This document shows positions 11,684 to 23,193 of a stretch of 64,000 nt of DNA, in pieces. This stretch comes from Sclerotinia nivalis (Eukaryota; Ascomycota; Leotiomycetes; Helotiales; Sclerotiniaceae). The translations under genes and the position numbers were made by a program. The stretch lies in assembly GCA_029531795.1 (NCBI GenBank), contig JAPEIS010000010.1:868001-932000 (forward strand). The letters are read 5' to 3'. Each line of letters starts with the position of its first letter. Position 1 is the stretch's first letter. The notes under the pieces are model-generated. The model was given only the letters and a program-made list of their open reading frames with translations, searched no databases and was not told where the DNA came from.

Positions 11684-12061
11684 TATTACATCGCTATAAT
11701 CCTTTATCACTAAAAAGTAATCAAGGGATTTATAAAAAGACTATAGTAGTTTCTATTAAAGATCAAATAAAAGCTTAATAAGAATAAAAAATATAACGAT
11801 TGTATTATATAATAACTATAATATTTAAATTAATGATTATTTTTGAATATAAAACTCTATAAATAAAAAAATCTATTCTGTTTATATAAATCTTCGTACT
11901 TGGGAACCCTAGAAACCTTCGAAGTTTTAATACTCCAGGAGTATTAGGAGCCCTCGAAATTCTAATACTCCAGAAGCGTTGGAAACCTTCGAAACTCCAA
12001 TACTCCATTATATGATCTGATACTAACATGGTCTGTACTCGTTTGTTCCTACGACCACCTT
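11684..12061 (-). repeat. Gypsy-A 5' LTR, first part (split by LINE-1)
   Basis: Aligns with the 3' LTR from its TGTTACG end, here mutated to TATTACATCGC. It is interrupted at 12061 by LINE-1 and resumes at 17911. Differences from the 3' LTR are nearly all C/T and G/A. Confidence 0.9.
11903..12007. repeat. 35-bp tandem repeat, three units
   Basis: The same array as 5386-5525 but with three units, each ending ATACTCCA. The missing unit largely explains the length difference between the two LTRs up to the LINE-1 insertion point. Confidence 0.9.
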
Positions 12062-12303
12062 CAAAAAGAAAACATTTTCGAAGAATTGAATTTTTCGAAA
12101 AACGCGTTTATTATCGCATTTTATTGATCAATCGATCATTCTTATCATCTATAGGATTTAAAAACGAAACTTTTCAGCCCCAGCAAACGCTGTACGGATG
12201 CGTTTCCGTTATTATACCTTTCATTCCCTCGATCCTTTTTCTTTCCCAAACTCTCATTAATACAATTAATACTATTACTAATAAAGCAAATAAAGATCAA
12301 TAG
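12062..12303 (+). other. LINE-1 5' untranslated region
   Basis: Shared with LINE-2 (36243 on) and LINE-3 (50961 on): an almost unmutated block with CGAAGAATTGAATTTTTCG, AACGCGTTTATTATCGC and TTGATCAATCGATC. It precedes the ORF1 relic and probably holds the internal promoter, as is usual for LINEs (inference). Confidence 0.7.
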
Positions 12304-13708
12304 ATTTTTAGCTTTATCGCTTCACTATAAGACGATTATCTCAATACCAAAACAGTTCGGGTTCTCCCTACTCGACTTCGAAAACTTTTGATTGTGCTAT
12401 ATATCGATATCTCTTTTACAACAAACAAACACTTCGATACATTTATCAATAAATCTAATCCTCCTCGATCTATCAAACCTTCTACCAAAACTTCTATTAA
12501 TCTTCTTGGCCCTAATATACAAACTTCTCAACCAGCATTCACACCTGAAATCGCTAAACCTATAAGAGCCCCTTCTATAATCCAATATCTCAAAGATTCT
12601 ATCTATACTCAAAAGACTACAATTCCTTTACCATCAATTATACAATCTACAAATCCAAAAATTAAAAACCGAATTGAATCTTAATTCAAAACTCAATCTC
12701 AAATCTTATACAAAACTGATATTCGTCTTTTTGTTCGAATTGGATTCGACTATTTAATTCGAAAAACTGGTTCCTTCATTGTATTTAGTATATTGAAAAG
12801 ACAATTAGAAAACGATACTAAACTTTTGAAAAAAGTCCAAACAATAAATACTAGATTCGTATTATATACAAACTCTCTAGCGAACTTAACAGCTTTAGAA
12901 AACCTTTCAAATATAATCGAAAAAGTATTCGAAACCTGCAAAATCGAACGATAACAATCATAGATTATTTATCGATTGAATTACATTTCATGAACCGTTA
13001 CAACTCTGGATGATTCACAACAATTGATCATCGTCCCAATCGAATCGGAAACCATACTCGACGCTATCCACGATAATACAGAACAACAAGCGATCCAAAC
13101 AATTGAATCTACACAAAGCAAAGAATCCGAATTGTATAATTCTATTTGGTTCTTGAGTTTCCCAACTTTGCAATATACAGCCCTTCCCAAGAACCTTCGG
13201 ATTCTAAGAACTACAATTAATACTTCCCAAATCATCTTCAAACCCAAGATAATCCAATGCATTCGATGCTTTCAATGGTACAATACTCGAGCTTGCTTTC
13301 ATCCAAAAAGATGCCGAATCTGTAGCACAACCGAATATACAGAAAAGAATCATTCAACTCGATACAATACAACCTACACTTGCCCAGCAAGGTGTCTACA
13401 CTGTGGAGACTTCTATCCTGCAAACGATCTATATTGCTCTCTTCGTCTTATTAACAAAGGCCCCAAAAGCAAATCGGAAAAACAAGTTATCCAAAAAACC
13501 TCAAAAAAAGCTAGGGTTAGAGCTTGTACTAATGTAAAATGCTTTCGAACTCCAAAAGCCGATTCTCTTATAAAGGAATCTATTGTTCCTTCAATTTCAA
13601 TCCGAACTTTTTCGATATTATCTTTATTGATATTATCTCTTTTTAATCTTTTTAATTGTTTTATTATATTAGAAGCTTTTCCTTTTCCGATTTCTTTTAA
13701 TATATAAT
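12304..13708 (+). pseudogene. LINE-1 ORF1, zinc-knuckle Gag-like protein
   Basis: Interrupted plus-strand frames. The N-terminal part runs at about 12388-12684. The C-terminal part, 13024-13707, carries serial zinc knuckles: IQCIRCFQWYNTRACF, then KRCRICSTTEY, then CPARCLHCGDFYPANDLYC. This CxxC...H...C array is characteristic of Tad1/I-clade ORF1 proteins, which bind the element RNA. Stops separate the parts. Confidence 0.85.
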
Positions 13709-16700
13709 TTTAGATTATTTTCTAAATTATTGATTATTTTACAAATTAATATAGCTAAAAACATTACTTTATATGAATTAGCATTTTCCTTAGCTAATGA
13801 TTCTTGTATTGATATAATTCTGATTCAAGAATTTTATATATTCTCGAATATCTTATATTGAATCATTAAATTCTATTTTACTTATAAAATTTTCATACTA
13901 TTTGACAATTAAGAAACCCGGCCTTATATAATGTTTTATATCTGTAAAGATGTAAGCATTCGAACTATTCAGTTTTGATTTGTATCCTTTCGGGATTTAT
14001 TATTTTTACAAATTCAATTTTTAATTGATTCTATTTTTATAATTATTAATATTTATAATACTCTTAGAAATTGTGTAAATAAGAACTAAACAGTACAAAC
14101 TCTCTTTGATTTATCTTCGAATATTTTAAATTCTATATTTCTTGTAGGGGATCTAAATTTTTATTATTCGAGATAGAATCCTTTTTGTTTTTTATATTCA
14201 AGTTCTGTAGAATCTTTTACAATCTGGTTAGATACAAATTCTTTCAACTTTTTTTCTACAATCGATGAATCTATTTATAATTTGGACAACATTCTCGATC
14301 TAGTTTTTCTTTTAGGATTATATATAGTTAATATAGCTTCTATACTGTATTTGGACATAATTTTCGATTATCGATTTTTATTGATAACTTTGAATTGGAA
14401 TACAAGGTTTCAGGATCCGATCTAAAGATTCCGAATCAATATATTAAACAAAAAACTCTTCTTTATTTTATTAATAAAGAATCTATTGAATTTAAATCTA
14501 CTAGTTTTGAATACGATTACAAATCTTGATAAATTAACTTTAGATATTATTCAAGTTCTATAATTTGTATATATAGGATCAGTTTAAAGATCATTCGGCT
14601 GAAATATAGATCAATTATAGTGAAACGAGGTTTGTCGGATAGCTGTTCAAGAAAACCGAACGAACAACTTTTCAGAATCAAAACAAAATCTTTGAAAGGT
14701 TGTCAAAAAAGCGAAAAAGGAATTCTGGCTTTCTAAACTTGATTTAGTCAAGGAAATAAAAGATATCTTTAAAATGACAAAATGGTATCAATCAGTTGAA
14801 ATATATTGAATTCCTTCTTTAATAGATCCTTTAGATTATTCTTTTATTATAACAATTCAAATTAAAAGAGATCTATTCATCAATAATCTACTGATTAATA
14901 CAATTGAAGTTAACGATATTTTATTTAATTCGTTTTCAATTTCTATTCGTTCAATTGTCTTTCCTGCTATCACAATTCAGGATATTCAAATTGTTATTCT
15001 TTGTATAGGTAATACAGTTCCAGGAATAGACAAAATCCTTATCAAGATCCTACAATTAATATAGCCATTAATCGAATTATATATCTTACAATTTTTTCAA
15101 AAATGTTTCGAAATAGATTACCATTCTAAATACTTCTGATCAGCAATTGTAGCTATCATTCCGAAACCGAACAAATCAAATCATACAAGTTTTAGATTCT
15201 ATAGACTAATAGCCCTATTCTCAATATTAGAAAAAGATCTCGAATATTTGATTGTAAAAAAGATATCCTGGATTATTATAACCCTCAAAATACTAACCAA
15301 ACAATAGTTTAGAGCGCTTTCTCTATATTCATCAATCGATCTCACAATTTGCTTTACATATGATTTGGAAATGACTTTGAATTCAGATTCTAAAGCTATT
15401 TTATTAACTATAGATATCAAAAGTGCTTTTGATACTGTTCTTTTAAAACGTTTGGTTCGTTAACTCAAGAAACAAGGATAGCTTGATAACCTAGTTCGAT
15501 GGATACAATCGTTCTCTACAAATCGAACAATTTGTATTCGGTTTGATAACGAAACAAAGTCCAACATTAATATTGAATATAGTTTACTACAAGGCTCTCC
15601 AATTTCGTTTATCCTTTTCATACTTTATATAACCCCTTTGTTTTGATTAGATAATCCTACTCGAAGATTTGGATATATAAACGATATTATATTAATAGCT
15701 TTTTCTTCAAGTTTACAATCTAATTGTGATCAACTACAATCCGAAATGCTAAAGGCTTTGGATTGGGGCAAATCTGAAAGGATCACTTTCGATCCTATAA
15801 AGTTTGAATTGATTCATTTCTTCAAAGGTTTTAAGAAAAATATCGAAAGTTTCATTATCTATACAGAAAATCTTTCAATAATAAAGAAACTAGACCCATT
15901 AAGATAACTGAGGGTTTACTTCGATAAGGAATTGAATTTCAAACCTCATATCCAGATCCTTTCAGTTAAGGCTTTCACAATTGCAAATACATTGTATTCG
16001 CTTGGAAGGATAACCCAAGGCATTCCATCAATTTTGCTTCAAAAAATGATTACAATCTATATTCTAAAGAAATACTACTTTACAACCGAAACCTGATGGT
16101 TTAGCCGAATTAGAAAACGAAGCCTAAACTTTACAATCTCGAATCAAATAGATAGATATTTGAAGTTTTTGAATAAAATTATACTAACTAACACTTGAAC
16201 AATTCTTTCTATATTCTGTACAACTAATATTACTACTCTATATAAAGAATCAAATCTGATACTTTTTGAAATTGAACTAAATTTGATATCCTAGAGTTTC
16301 GCTACCCGAACAGCTCGGTTAGATTCTAAATATCCCTTTCGAATTCGAATCAAAAATATTCTAGCTAAAGCTAAAACTAAAACTATTGAATCAAAATTCT
16401 CAAGAATTATCCTAACTCTTCTAAAAGCTGAATATATCAATCCAATTGCTTTTCCTTTTTGGAAGAACAAAAAACTATGTATTATCACAGAAACCCGGAT
16501 CGGTAACCTTCTCGATTGTTCGAAAGAACGAGTAGCTAAGGATTTCGAAAGATTTATATCTACAATTCCAAGAAGTGATTTGTAAGTTTTCTTCGATGGT
16601 TTGAAAAGCGAAGCTCTGGATAGTACTACAAGAAATAAATCAATAATTTATTAATACAATCTACAAATAGATCGATAGATTTTCTCATTAAACTATAATA

Positions 16701-17470
16701 TCGAAGTCTTCAATATCGAAACAATTGCAATTTTGAAAAATATTCAAACAGCAATACAACTACCCTTAATTAGATTCGTTATAGATCTTTGAGTTTTCTT
16801 GGATAATCTAGAGATTGCTATACAATTAAGCTCTTATTCTATTGAATCCTCTCAATCTGTATTTGAAGAATTCTACGAACTAGTTATAACTTAGCCTCTC
16901 AGACCTCGCTTACTACATACTCGCCCTAGCTCAATTCGAATTCGATAGGTTCCTGGGCACCTAGATATCCCTGAAAACGAAGCAACGAACAAAGCAGCTA
17001 AAGAGGAAATAGTATTCCCATTTCTATCTAATCCTATCTGCATTTTCACCTTTTTGAAAAGAATCGCTAAAACGAATGCCAAATCAGCAAGAGCTAAATT
17101 ATGAACAATTATAGTATTATAAAACTATAATGATCTTTTTATAATTTATAATAACAAATCGATTATGTTTTCTTTTGATTAAACGATACTAGAATATATC
17201 CTAATAGCTAGATCTCAATATAATGATTTCGTAGTGTATCATGATCGTTTTAATCACAAAGATACTTATATGCTATGTTCATGTGGGAAAAGAAAATCCT
17301 CTTTTCATTTTTACTTTTGTAAAATTGGAAATGCTTAAAAAACCTTTTCAAAGTTATCACCATCTGAAGCCATTTCCTATCTTTTGGGAAGCATAAAAGG
17401 AGCAACGAAATTAGCAATTTGGTTCAAATCTACAAAATTCTATCAGGATATATGTCCTCGATTCCCTATA
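13709..17470 (+). pseudogene. LINE-1 ORF2, endonuclease, RT and RNase H
   Basis: Broken plus-strand frames in family order: apurinic-type endonuclease at about 13740-14400 (DIILIQEFYIF, GDLNFYYSR, DLVFL, then DYRFLLI); RT at about 14980-15900 (FDTVLLKRLVR, QGSPISFILFILYITPLF, and FGYINDIILIAF where the family has FADD, so the catalytic pair reads ND); RNase H at about 16590-17020 (FFDGLKSEALDSTT, VPGHLDIPENEATNKAAKE); and a C-terminal Cys/His motif near 17280 (CSCGKRKSSFHFYFC). In intact relatives it nicks the target and reverse transcribes in place. Not functional here. Confidence 0.88.
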
Positions 17471-17910
17471 CAATTTATTGATTGAAGGATTGCTTTGATT
17501 TTTATTTTTATTTTTATTTTATGTTATTTTTGGATTTTCTTTGTATAAGGTGTTGGGTTTTGGTTCGGAAAGATTGAGTTTGTATAAACTTAAAAAAAAA
17601 AAAATCTTTATATTAACAAAATCATATTAAAAAGCTCGATTGCGATGACGAAGGAGAGGAGATCAGGAATCGAGGGATCTAACTGTATTGTGGAGGACAG
17701 CTGAAATATCTACCCAAGGGATTAACTCAATACGCAACGGCAATCATGTAAACCCTGCTGAAGCATTTAGCATATATAATACTAGTAAATTTAGATTAGC
17801 TAGTTAGAAACCCAGGGGCCTTCCTCCCCTGGCGTCCTTTGTCCCAATTGGGAATTTGAGGCCTGTGCTTCGCACAGAGCCTCGGACGAAAAATATATCA
17901 CACACACACA
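17471..17910 (+). other. LINE-1 3' tail with conserved hairpins and (CA)n end
   Basis: About 440 bp after ORF2: a (ATTTTT)n run, an A-rich run near 17590, then three stem-loops. These are CCAGGGG/CCCCTGG at 17812-17832, CCCAATTGGG at 17843-17852, and GAGGC-CTGTGC/GCACAG-GCCTC at 17858-17883. It ends in AAAATATATCACACACACA. The same tail occurs at 50501-50942 and 56231-56682. Confidence 0.85.
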
Positions 17911-17997
17911 CTACGATCATCTTAATCTCATACTAATTCGATCAAATCATAACGTGCATTTATACGATCGGTTATTGTAAGATCCGTGATCGTAACA
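17911..17997 (-). repeat. Gypsy-A 5' LTR, remainder beyond LINE-1
   Basis: Continues the split LTR after LINE-1, including the second copy of the 13-bp duplication. It matches 5567-5653 of the 3' LTR and ends GTGATCGTAACA, followed by target duplication CCGAA. Confidence 0.9.
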
Positions 17998-18002
17998 CCG
18001 AA

Positions 18003-18760
18003 GCGGTTAGCGATCATTCGATACACAAAAGATAACCTATTTCGTATAGATACAAATATAGTTTGTATATTCGATACAAATGATACCTTTTATTTTGATA
18101 TTTTGTATTGCAAATATTAGATATTCGAATACTTCTTTTTTCAGATATTCTAAACGTTTATACTATAGTTCATTTGTATTCTTTTTAGAAAGAAATAAAT
18201 TACAAGATCGATAAAATGCTTTATTGATTTTATAATTCATTATTGGATATATCAAAAAAGAATTGTTTACAAGAATAGATAAAAAAATGCTCGAATAGAT
18301 TGAAAATGGTTTGTATTTTAAGAATACAAGATTTTCAGTATAAATATATTTAGTTATTACAATACTATTTGAAAGATCTCTTTTATAGAGAGTATAATCA
18401 TATTCAGAATACTATATACTAGTTTTCAACAATCGAGCCTTCGAGATGATATTGATATAGAAATTAGTGATTAATATTATATTATTCAAAACGAGATTAT
18501 TATTAGGATAACCCTCTCTTTCGATAATTCCCTTGATTATATAGATATCATAGTTCAGAACTTGGAAGGATATAGTACCTGTTTTTACAAGATCATTAAA
18601 GCTAAATAGTATATATCGATGATTATCTATAAGAGAGATATTGTTCACGATATATATAATATTATAATTATCGAATAGAGTATTATTAGAAAGATGGTAA
18701 ATCCTTATAATAGTAGTATAGACCCTTACTTGATTGATATAAATATCAAGGATAACAATA
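18003..18760 (-). pseudogene. Copia-A1 protease and integrase N-terminal half
   Basis: Minus-strand frame 18412-18648 reads NNISLIDNHRYI, then VLNYDIY and NLVLNNIILITNFYINIIS, the Copia protease C-terminal half (family: LxNVLYVPxLxxNLIS). Below it comes a pre-integrase block (about 18090-18260, ELWYKRLEYLKKE in broken frame, like LWHxRLGHL). The integrase core then continues across the Gypsy-A insertion at 5166. Confidence 0.75.
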
Positions 18761-19696
18761 TTAAATAAAATTTCGGGAGGATTAATATTTGATTTTATTT
18801 ATTCTTTTTTGATTTATTCAATATATAAATATTTCTATAATTGTAAATTAGTTTGATCCCTGATCACCTTTAATTCGAATTCGGTATAATGCCATCAGGG
18901 CATTATATCTGCTTTGTTAGTAAGCACTAGTTTCATAATTCGATAATTGTTTGTATAATATTGATACCCTAATTCACTTTTCCAATCGGTTTCTGTTTTG
19001 CAAAAACATACTTAGATTTTATTAGCATCCGAATTTCTTTTAGAATTGATCTCCTTTTTGTTCTTCTTAGATTTTTTATCATTTTAAGAAAAACTAAAAA
19101 TGGAATATATATTTCCTTTGGCTTTAGAAGCTATCGAATCCTGATAGACTAATCCTTCAAAGATATCTCCGAATTATTGAAATGAAAGATTAGATAATCC
19201 GAATTGATTATTCATTTCGATTTGTATAATTATAGTGTTTGCCCAGGTTGGGAGCAATCTGGCATCAATCGCTTGCAAAAATGCGATAATGATTACTTCA
19301 TTCTGAATCTCAGTTATCTTATATAAAAAAGCTTTGATATAAACTATAATCCAATCCTTATATTATTTGACAGGATTGGTTTTGTTGAACAACACTTGTA
19401 CTAGTACAGATCGATATTCATATAATACTGCCATTTTGGTAATGATTACTATAAAGACGAGTTTCCGTTTAAACATTAAGATAATCGTTTTGAATAAAAA
19501 AGATATAATATCTTTATTACAAATAGAAAACTCTATAAAATAATTTGGTTTATAATTGATTCGATTTATTTATATATATCTCGAAAGGTTTTGTAATTCT
19601 GAGTATACTTGTATTAACGATATCGATACTCTGTTTGAAGAGTGCTAAATTCAGCTACGATGTCTTAGAATATTACGGAAAAGGGAGCAATAGGTT
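18761..19696 (-). pseudogene. Copia-A1 gag
   Basis: Minus-strand frames aligning with the Copia-A2 gag at 63150-64000: NTIIIQIEMNNQFGLSNLSFQ here against NTMII-IEMNNQFGIPNLLFK there. A Cys-rich block near 18990 (VCFCKTETDWKSE) is a probable zinc-knuckle remnant. Colinear to about 19696, where the 105-bp insert begins. Confidence 0.75.
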
Positions 19697-19801
19697 GAAT
19701 TGTGTCACGGGTTCATAACTCTATCGAGTAGTGTTGATACCGATCAAACTACTTCTACCCTTTTAGGGGTTTCGTGGCCTAGTGGTAGAGTTCTAGCCCC
19801 G
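19697..19801. repeat. 105-bp LTR-like insert with tRNA-like boxes
   Basis: Starts TGTCACGGGTTC and ends TAGCCCCGTGATA, so the termini are inverted complements as in the LTRs of this window. It contains TGGCCTAGTGG, an exact match to the Pol III A-box consensus, and near the start GGGTTCATAAC, a degraded B-box-like motif, in permuted order. It breaks the Copia-A1 gag. No clear target duplication. Could be a very short solo LTR or a tRNA-related fragment. Confidence 0.4.
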
Positions 19802-19805
19802 TGAT

Positions 19806-20373
19806 ATTAATATAACTCTTTTAAATAATAAAATTCAACAACAACATAAAATAACTCAAACCAAATTATAAAAATGCTCAAATATAACAATATTATCAGC
19901 TTTCATATACAAATTATCAATACATCGGAGATACCGATTTTGAAAACATATTTTATACTTTTTTATAAAATTTGCTGTTCAATTCTTCTCTAGAGAGCAG
20001 CTTATAATCTCTTCTGCAAGGTTTTTGACTATACAACTTATAGGAGATATAGATCTTTGTATCAACTTATTGATCTGATCAATTAAAACCTCTTCTTGCT
20101 CTTTTGAAAGAGATTGATGAGTTTCAGTATATATGATACTACAGGAGGTGGTTTTGCCTCTATAGCGCTGAGAGAGCATCGAACGATTGATTTTGAAGAA
20201 ATTAGCTATTTGAGTATATTTAGGATGCTCTACACCTTTAATTTGAGCTAATACGAATTCCATACGGGCCTCTGGAAGTATATCGTCGTTGTATCCGTCC
20301 ATAGTGATTGATATTTTATAAAATTAAAAGTGCGTGCAAGATGTGGGGTCGTGCACCATATAGGGATATCGGT
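19806..20373 (-). pseudogene. pogo/Fot1-like DNA transposon, 5' half
   Basis: Frame 19979-20302 reads an N-terminal helix-turn-helix transposase region (YTQIANFFKINRSMLSQRYRGK, then LSKEQEEVLIDQINKL), continuing in broken frames with NW-TANFI and IDNLYMKADN toward 19815. This is the HTH/CENP-B-like N-terminus of Tc1-mariner pogo/Fot1 transposases. The right terminus is at 20373, where Copia-A LTR sequence resumes at a TA. The DDE catalytic domain and the other terminus are missing. Confidence 0.75.
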
Positions 20374-20447
20374 TAATGATCATGGAATATGGGGTGATCG
20401 TAGATTACCAGTCATGTGAATCAGGTATCATGTGATTACCCGTGACA
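20374..20447 (-). repeat. Copia-A1 5' LTR remnant
   Basis: The first 74 bases of the Copia-A LTR (minus strand, TGTCACGGGTAATC), cut off by the pogo-like element at TA. Flanked outward by the ACTCC duplication at 20448-20452. Confidence 0.85.
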
Positions 20448-22980
20448 ACTCCCGAATCGATTATAATTCTGATAAATTCTTCACTTGAATAATGATAATT
20501 GAAGAAGATTTGAATCGATGATGGAGTTGTAATTCTCAAAAAATAAGTAGTAGCATTGTTGTATAGCTCGATAACAATTTGTTGAGCCTTTGAAGAGATG
20601 AATTCGTTGAAAAATCCTTCGAGATCAAAGTCATCGTTTAATTTCTTCTGGGGGTTCTTCTATAAAGAGTTTTCGTATTCCTTTATAAAAAGAATAAATT
20701 ACTTATCTAAAGAAATAATTGTATTATATTCGCCTATAATATATTGGCGGTACAAACGTTTGAAAGTAGAAGTATATTCAGGTTATTTGGTTCTGACGAG
20801 TTCTCAATAATATCGTTTAATTTCCTTTTATTCTTTGATAGAATGATTAATTGATCAACAGCCTTCCTTTTTACAAATATATCATCTACAATACTTTCTG
20901 CCTTGAAATTTTATATTAGAATCTGAAAAACAAGATAGAATTTTTCGATTGCTTTTGTAAGTCCGATCTGTATAATATACTTTCTTTTGAAAAGGATTGA
21001 ATTCGGAGAAAGGTTTTTCTTGAAATCATAATTATAAATTGTTGTTGAATAGAAGATCATAGGTTATAATACTGGAACGTATCTTGCTAATTTGGTCTAT
21101 ATAGATTGAAATAGAATCAAAGCAAACTAGTTTATATACCGGATGAGAATGATAAACAGTAATGATCTTCAATAGTATAGAAGATTTATTTTATTAATCG
21201 ATAGAAAGGTTGAATCGAAGATCCTGAAGCGTATTGATTAGCTTTTCGAAGTATTCGAGAGTAATAATAATAAAGTTATCCTTCTGAACCGAAGCTAGTA
21301 TAATAAAAACCTATTTGATGAAAGTTGTCTATTGATATTCTTGACCTTCAAAGTAGTTATATATATAGTATATACTTTCATCAAAAGATAGTTTGCAAGG
21401 ATTAACGATAATGAAATAAAAGCTTAATATTTTATCCTATAGCATAATAAAAAGGACTAAATTATAATAAGAAAAAAAAAATTTGATTTTGTTATATTGA
21501 TTATAAAAAATAACGAATTTGTACTAAATACTATCATTAGAACCACTGTACTTTATATCCCTATTATAAAGCTTGTCAAAATTTATAATACTTTGAATAA
21601 TCTTCTCGTCCCTTTCAAAGGTAACAGTATAAAAACCAATCGTTTGAAGTGGATCATTATTGCTATAATCCTGAAATAGTTCAACTTGACTAATGTTCTT
21701 TTTGATATCAATAGCACTATCAAAAATTGAAGGGTCATATATATCAATCGAAGTAAGCTTTTCGAGACAGTATCGAAGTATAAGGGATATCATATTTAAG
21801 AAACATAGAAACCATTTTTACAACTACTCATTTGTCTATACAGAATACTTATAAACAAAAACATCAACGAGATTCTTTTCTAAAGTATTCTTATAAGCCT
21901 TACTAATATAAAAACCATTCTTATAAAAAACGTTTCGAAGAAATACTAGATAAAGATAACAAATTAGAACGAAATTCTTTACCATTCAATCTTTAAAATC
22001 CTCCTTAAAAGCACCGTTAACCTTCTCATCGTATATCCTAATATATTGATATTGATATCCATGAAATAAGATATATTCCTGCATCGAATTTTGTTCTTTT
22101 TCGCTAGAACCAATAGTGGAATCGTATTTCTCTTTCAAGCCCTTGTAAACTTGTTCTGTGAATTTGAGATCGCCTATAATGACTAAATAGCTTACTGTAG
22201 CCATAATTTCGTAATATATAGTTATATAATACATACGATAAAAAAAAAAAGATTTGAAAAGAATAAAGTTTTTGAAAAAAAAAGATTGTATATTTTGATA
22301 ATAATGATCAACAATAAAGTTGAATGGTATATAATACAAAATGAATATAGTGTTTCGAAAATTTTTCAAAAAGATTCGAAAGATTAACAAAATGAAGGGA
22401 TCGCATCAATTGTAAAGGTTGAATATGATATAATAATACGAAAATTTGAAAAGATTAAAGTGAAGCAATTGGAATTCTATCAAAAATGATACAATTCGAA
22501 GAAGATTCACTATCTAGTAATACTTTACTAAAAATAAATCAAGGTAGATTGCAATATAGTACAGAGAATGACCTTCGAATTAGGTTTTCATAACAAAAAT
22601 GTATTCAAAATGTATCTGAAAACAAATTGATTGTAGTACAGAAACGGAAGTGGCGTTTTCGAAGGTTTTTGAATAGAAAATTGAACGAAATGAGTCGAAA
22701 TAAATCGAAATAAATCGAAAGGTTTTGGGATAGCGTATATACCGAGGTTGCAGTAGCTTTCGGCCTTTCTGGTTGGTCGAATAAAAAGGAAGTAGATCGA
22801 ATTCGAATAAGGAAAAAGATAGATAATAAAATTCGAATAGATGATAGTAATAGATATAAAAAATTGAAACTATTCGGAGATTTCGTAATAATGATATGAA
22901 ATTTGAATCGATTCGAATTCGAAAATAGTAAATTTGAGGTAGGATTTTGAAGAAAAGGATTAATAATAATACAAGTAATA
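20448..22980 (-). pseudogene. Copia-B gag-to-protease relic
   Basis: Minus-strand pieces: 21986-22390 (in-frame ATG-led part MATVSYLVIIGDLKF, with KGLKEKYDSTIG), 21524-21793, and near 20460-20600 a frame ending YHYSSEEFIRIIIDSG that continues at 1-147. The SSEEF...IDSG block resembles the start of fungal Copia proteases (from memory), so the rest is probably gag. A C-to-T-rich, stop-filled relic. The 5' end lies beyond the Gypsy-C1 insertion. Confidence 0.55.
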
Positions 22981-23193
22981 TATCACGGAGGCAGCAGGCA
23001 GAATAACAGGTATCACTTTTATTAATAAGACGTAGCTCAAAGAGCTACGTTTCTATAAAAGGAACAGTTCCTTAAATATATTTGTGTGTAGCGCTAGCCC
23101 CGATCGGGGCTAGCCTACATTTATCTGAGGGCCGACTTCTATGGGTCGGAACCCGAGCGGTTTTTGTATATTCTATATGGGGATCTTGTGATA
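22981..23193 (-). repeat. Gypsy-C1 3' LTR (213 bp)
   Basis: TATCACGG...CTTGTGATA. It aligns without length change with 33558-33770, 35408-35620 and 57830-58042. Keeps the hairpins ACGTAGCTC/GAGCTACGT and GCTAGCCCC/GGGGCTAGC. Confidence 0.92.

Larger units (their letters stand above)
12062..17910 (+). mobile_element. LINE-1, Tad1-like non-LTR retrotransposon
   Basis: Two-ORF LINE with a Gag-like ORF1, then an endonuclease-RT-RNase H ORF2, ending in a hairpin-rich tail and (CA)n. Target duplication of 13 bp flanks it: CTACGACCACCTT at 12049-12061 and CTACGATCATCTT at 17911-17923 (two C-to-T changes). The target is the Gypsy-A 5' LTR. All three LINEs of the window share 5' and 3' ends, so this copy is probably full length though decayed. 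Confidence 0.9.
5167..17997 (-). mobile_element. Gypsy-A, Ty3/Gypsy chromovirus-type element
   Basis: A complete but RIP-degraded Gypsy element. LTR ends are TGTTACG.../...CGTAACA, and target duplication CCGAA is perfect at 5162-5166 and 17998-18002. Minus-strand order is gag, protease, RT, RNase H, integrase, chromodomain, as in Ty3 chromoviruses. LINE-1 is inserted in its 5' LTR and a solo LTR is inserted between protease and RT. It carries an extra ORF on the opposite strand at 5984-6352. RT catalytic Asp residues are lost. Confidence 0.92.
148..20447 (-). mobile_element. Copia-A1, Ty1/Copia LTR retrotransposon, nested and decayed
   Basis: Boundaries are set by LTR ends TGTCACGG.../...GTGATA and a perfect 5-bp target duplication ACTCC at 143-147 and 20448-20452. 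Order on the minus strand is Copia-like: LTR remnant, gag, protease, pre-integrase, integrase, RT, RNase H, long 3' noncoding, LTR. Integrase is split by Gypsy-A at a CCGAA duplication. Many stops and frame changes make it non-functional. The gag and LTR match Copia-A2 at 62221-64000. Confidence 0.9.

Noticed and set aside
21986..22390. 134-codon ORF considered as a host gene
   Set aside because: Its first half is low-complexity Phe/Ile-rich readthrough, and it lies in the gag position of the Copia-B relic whose protease follows in order.
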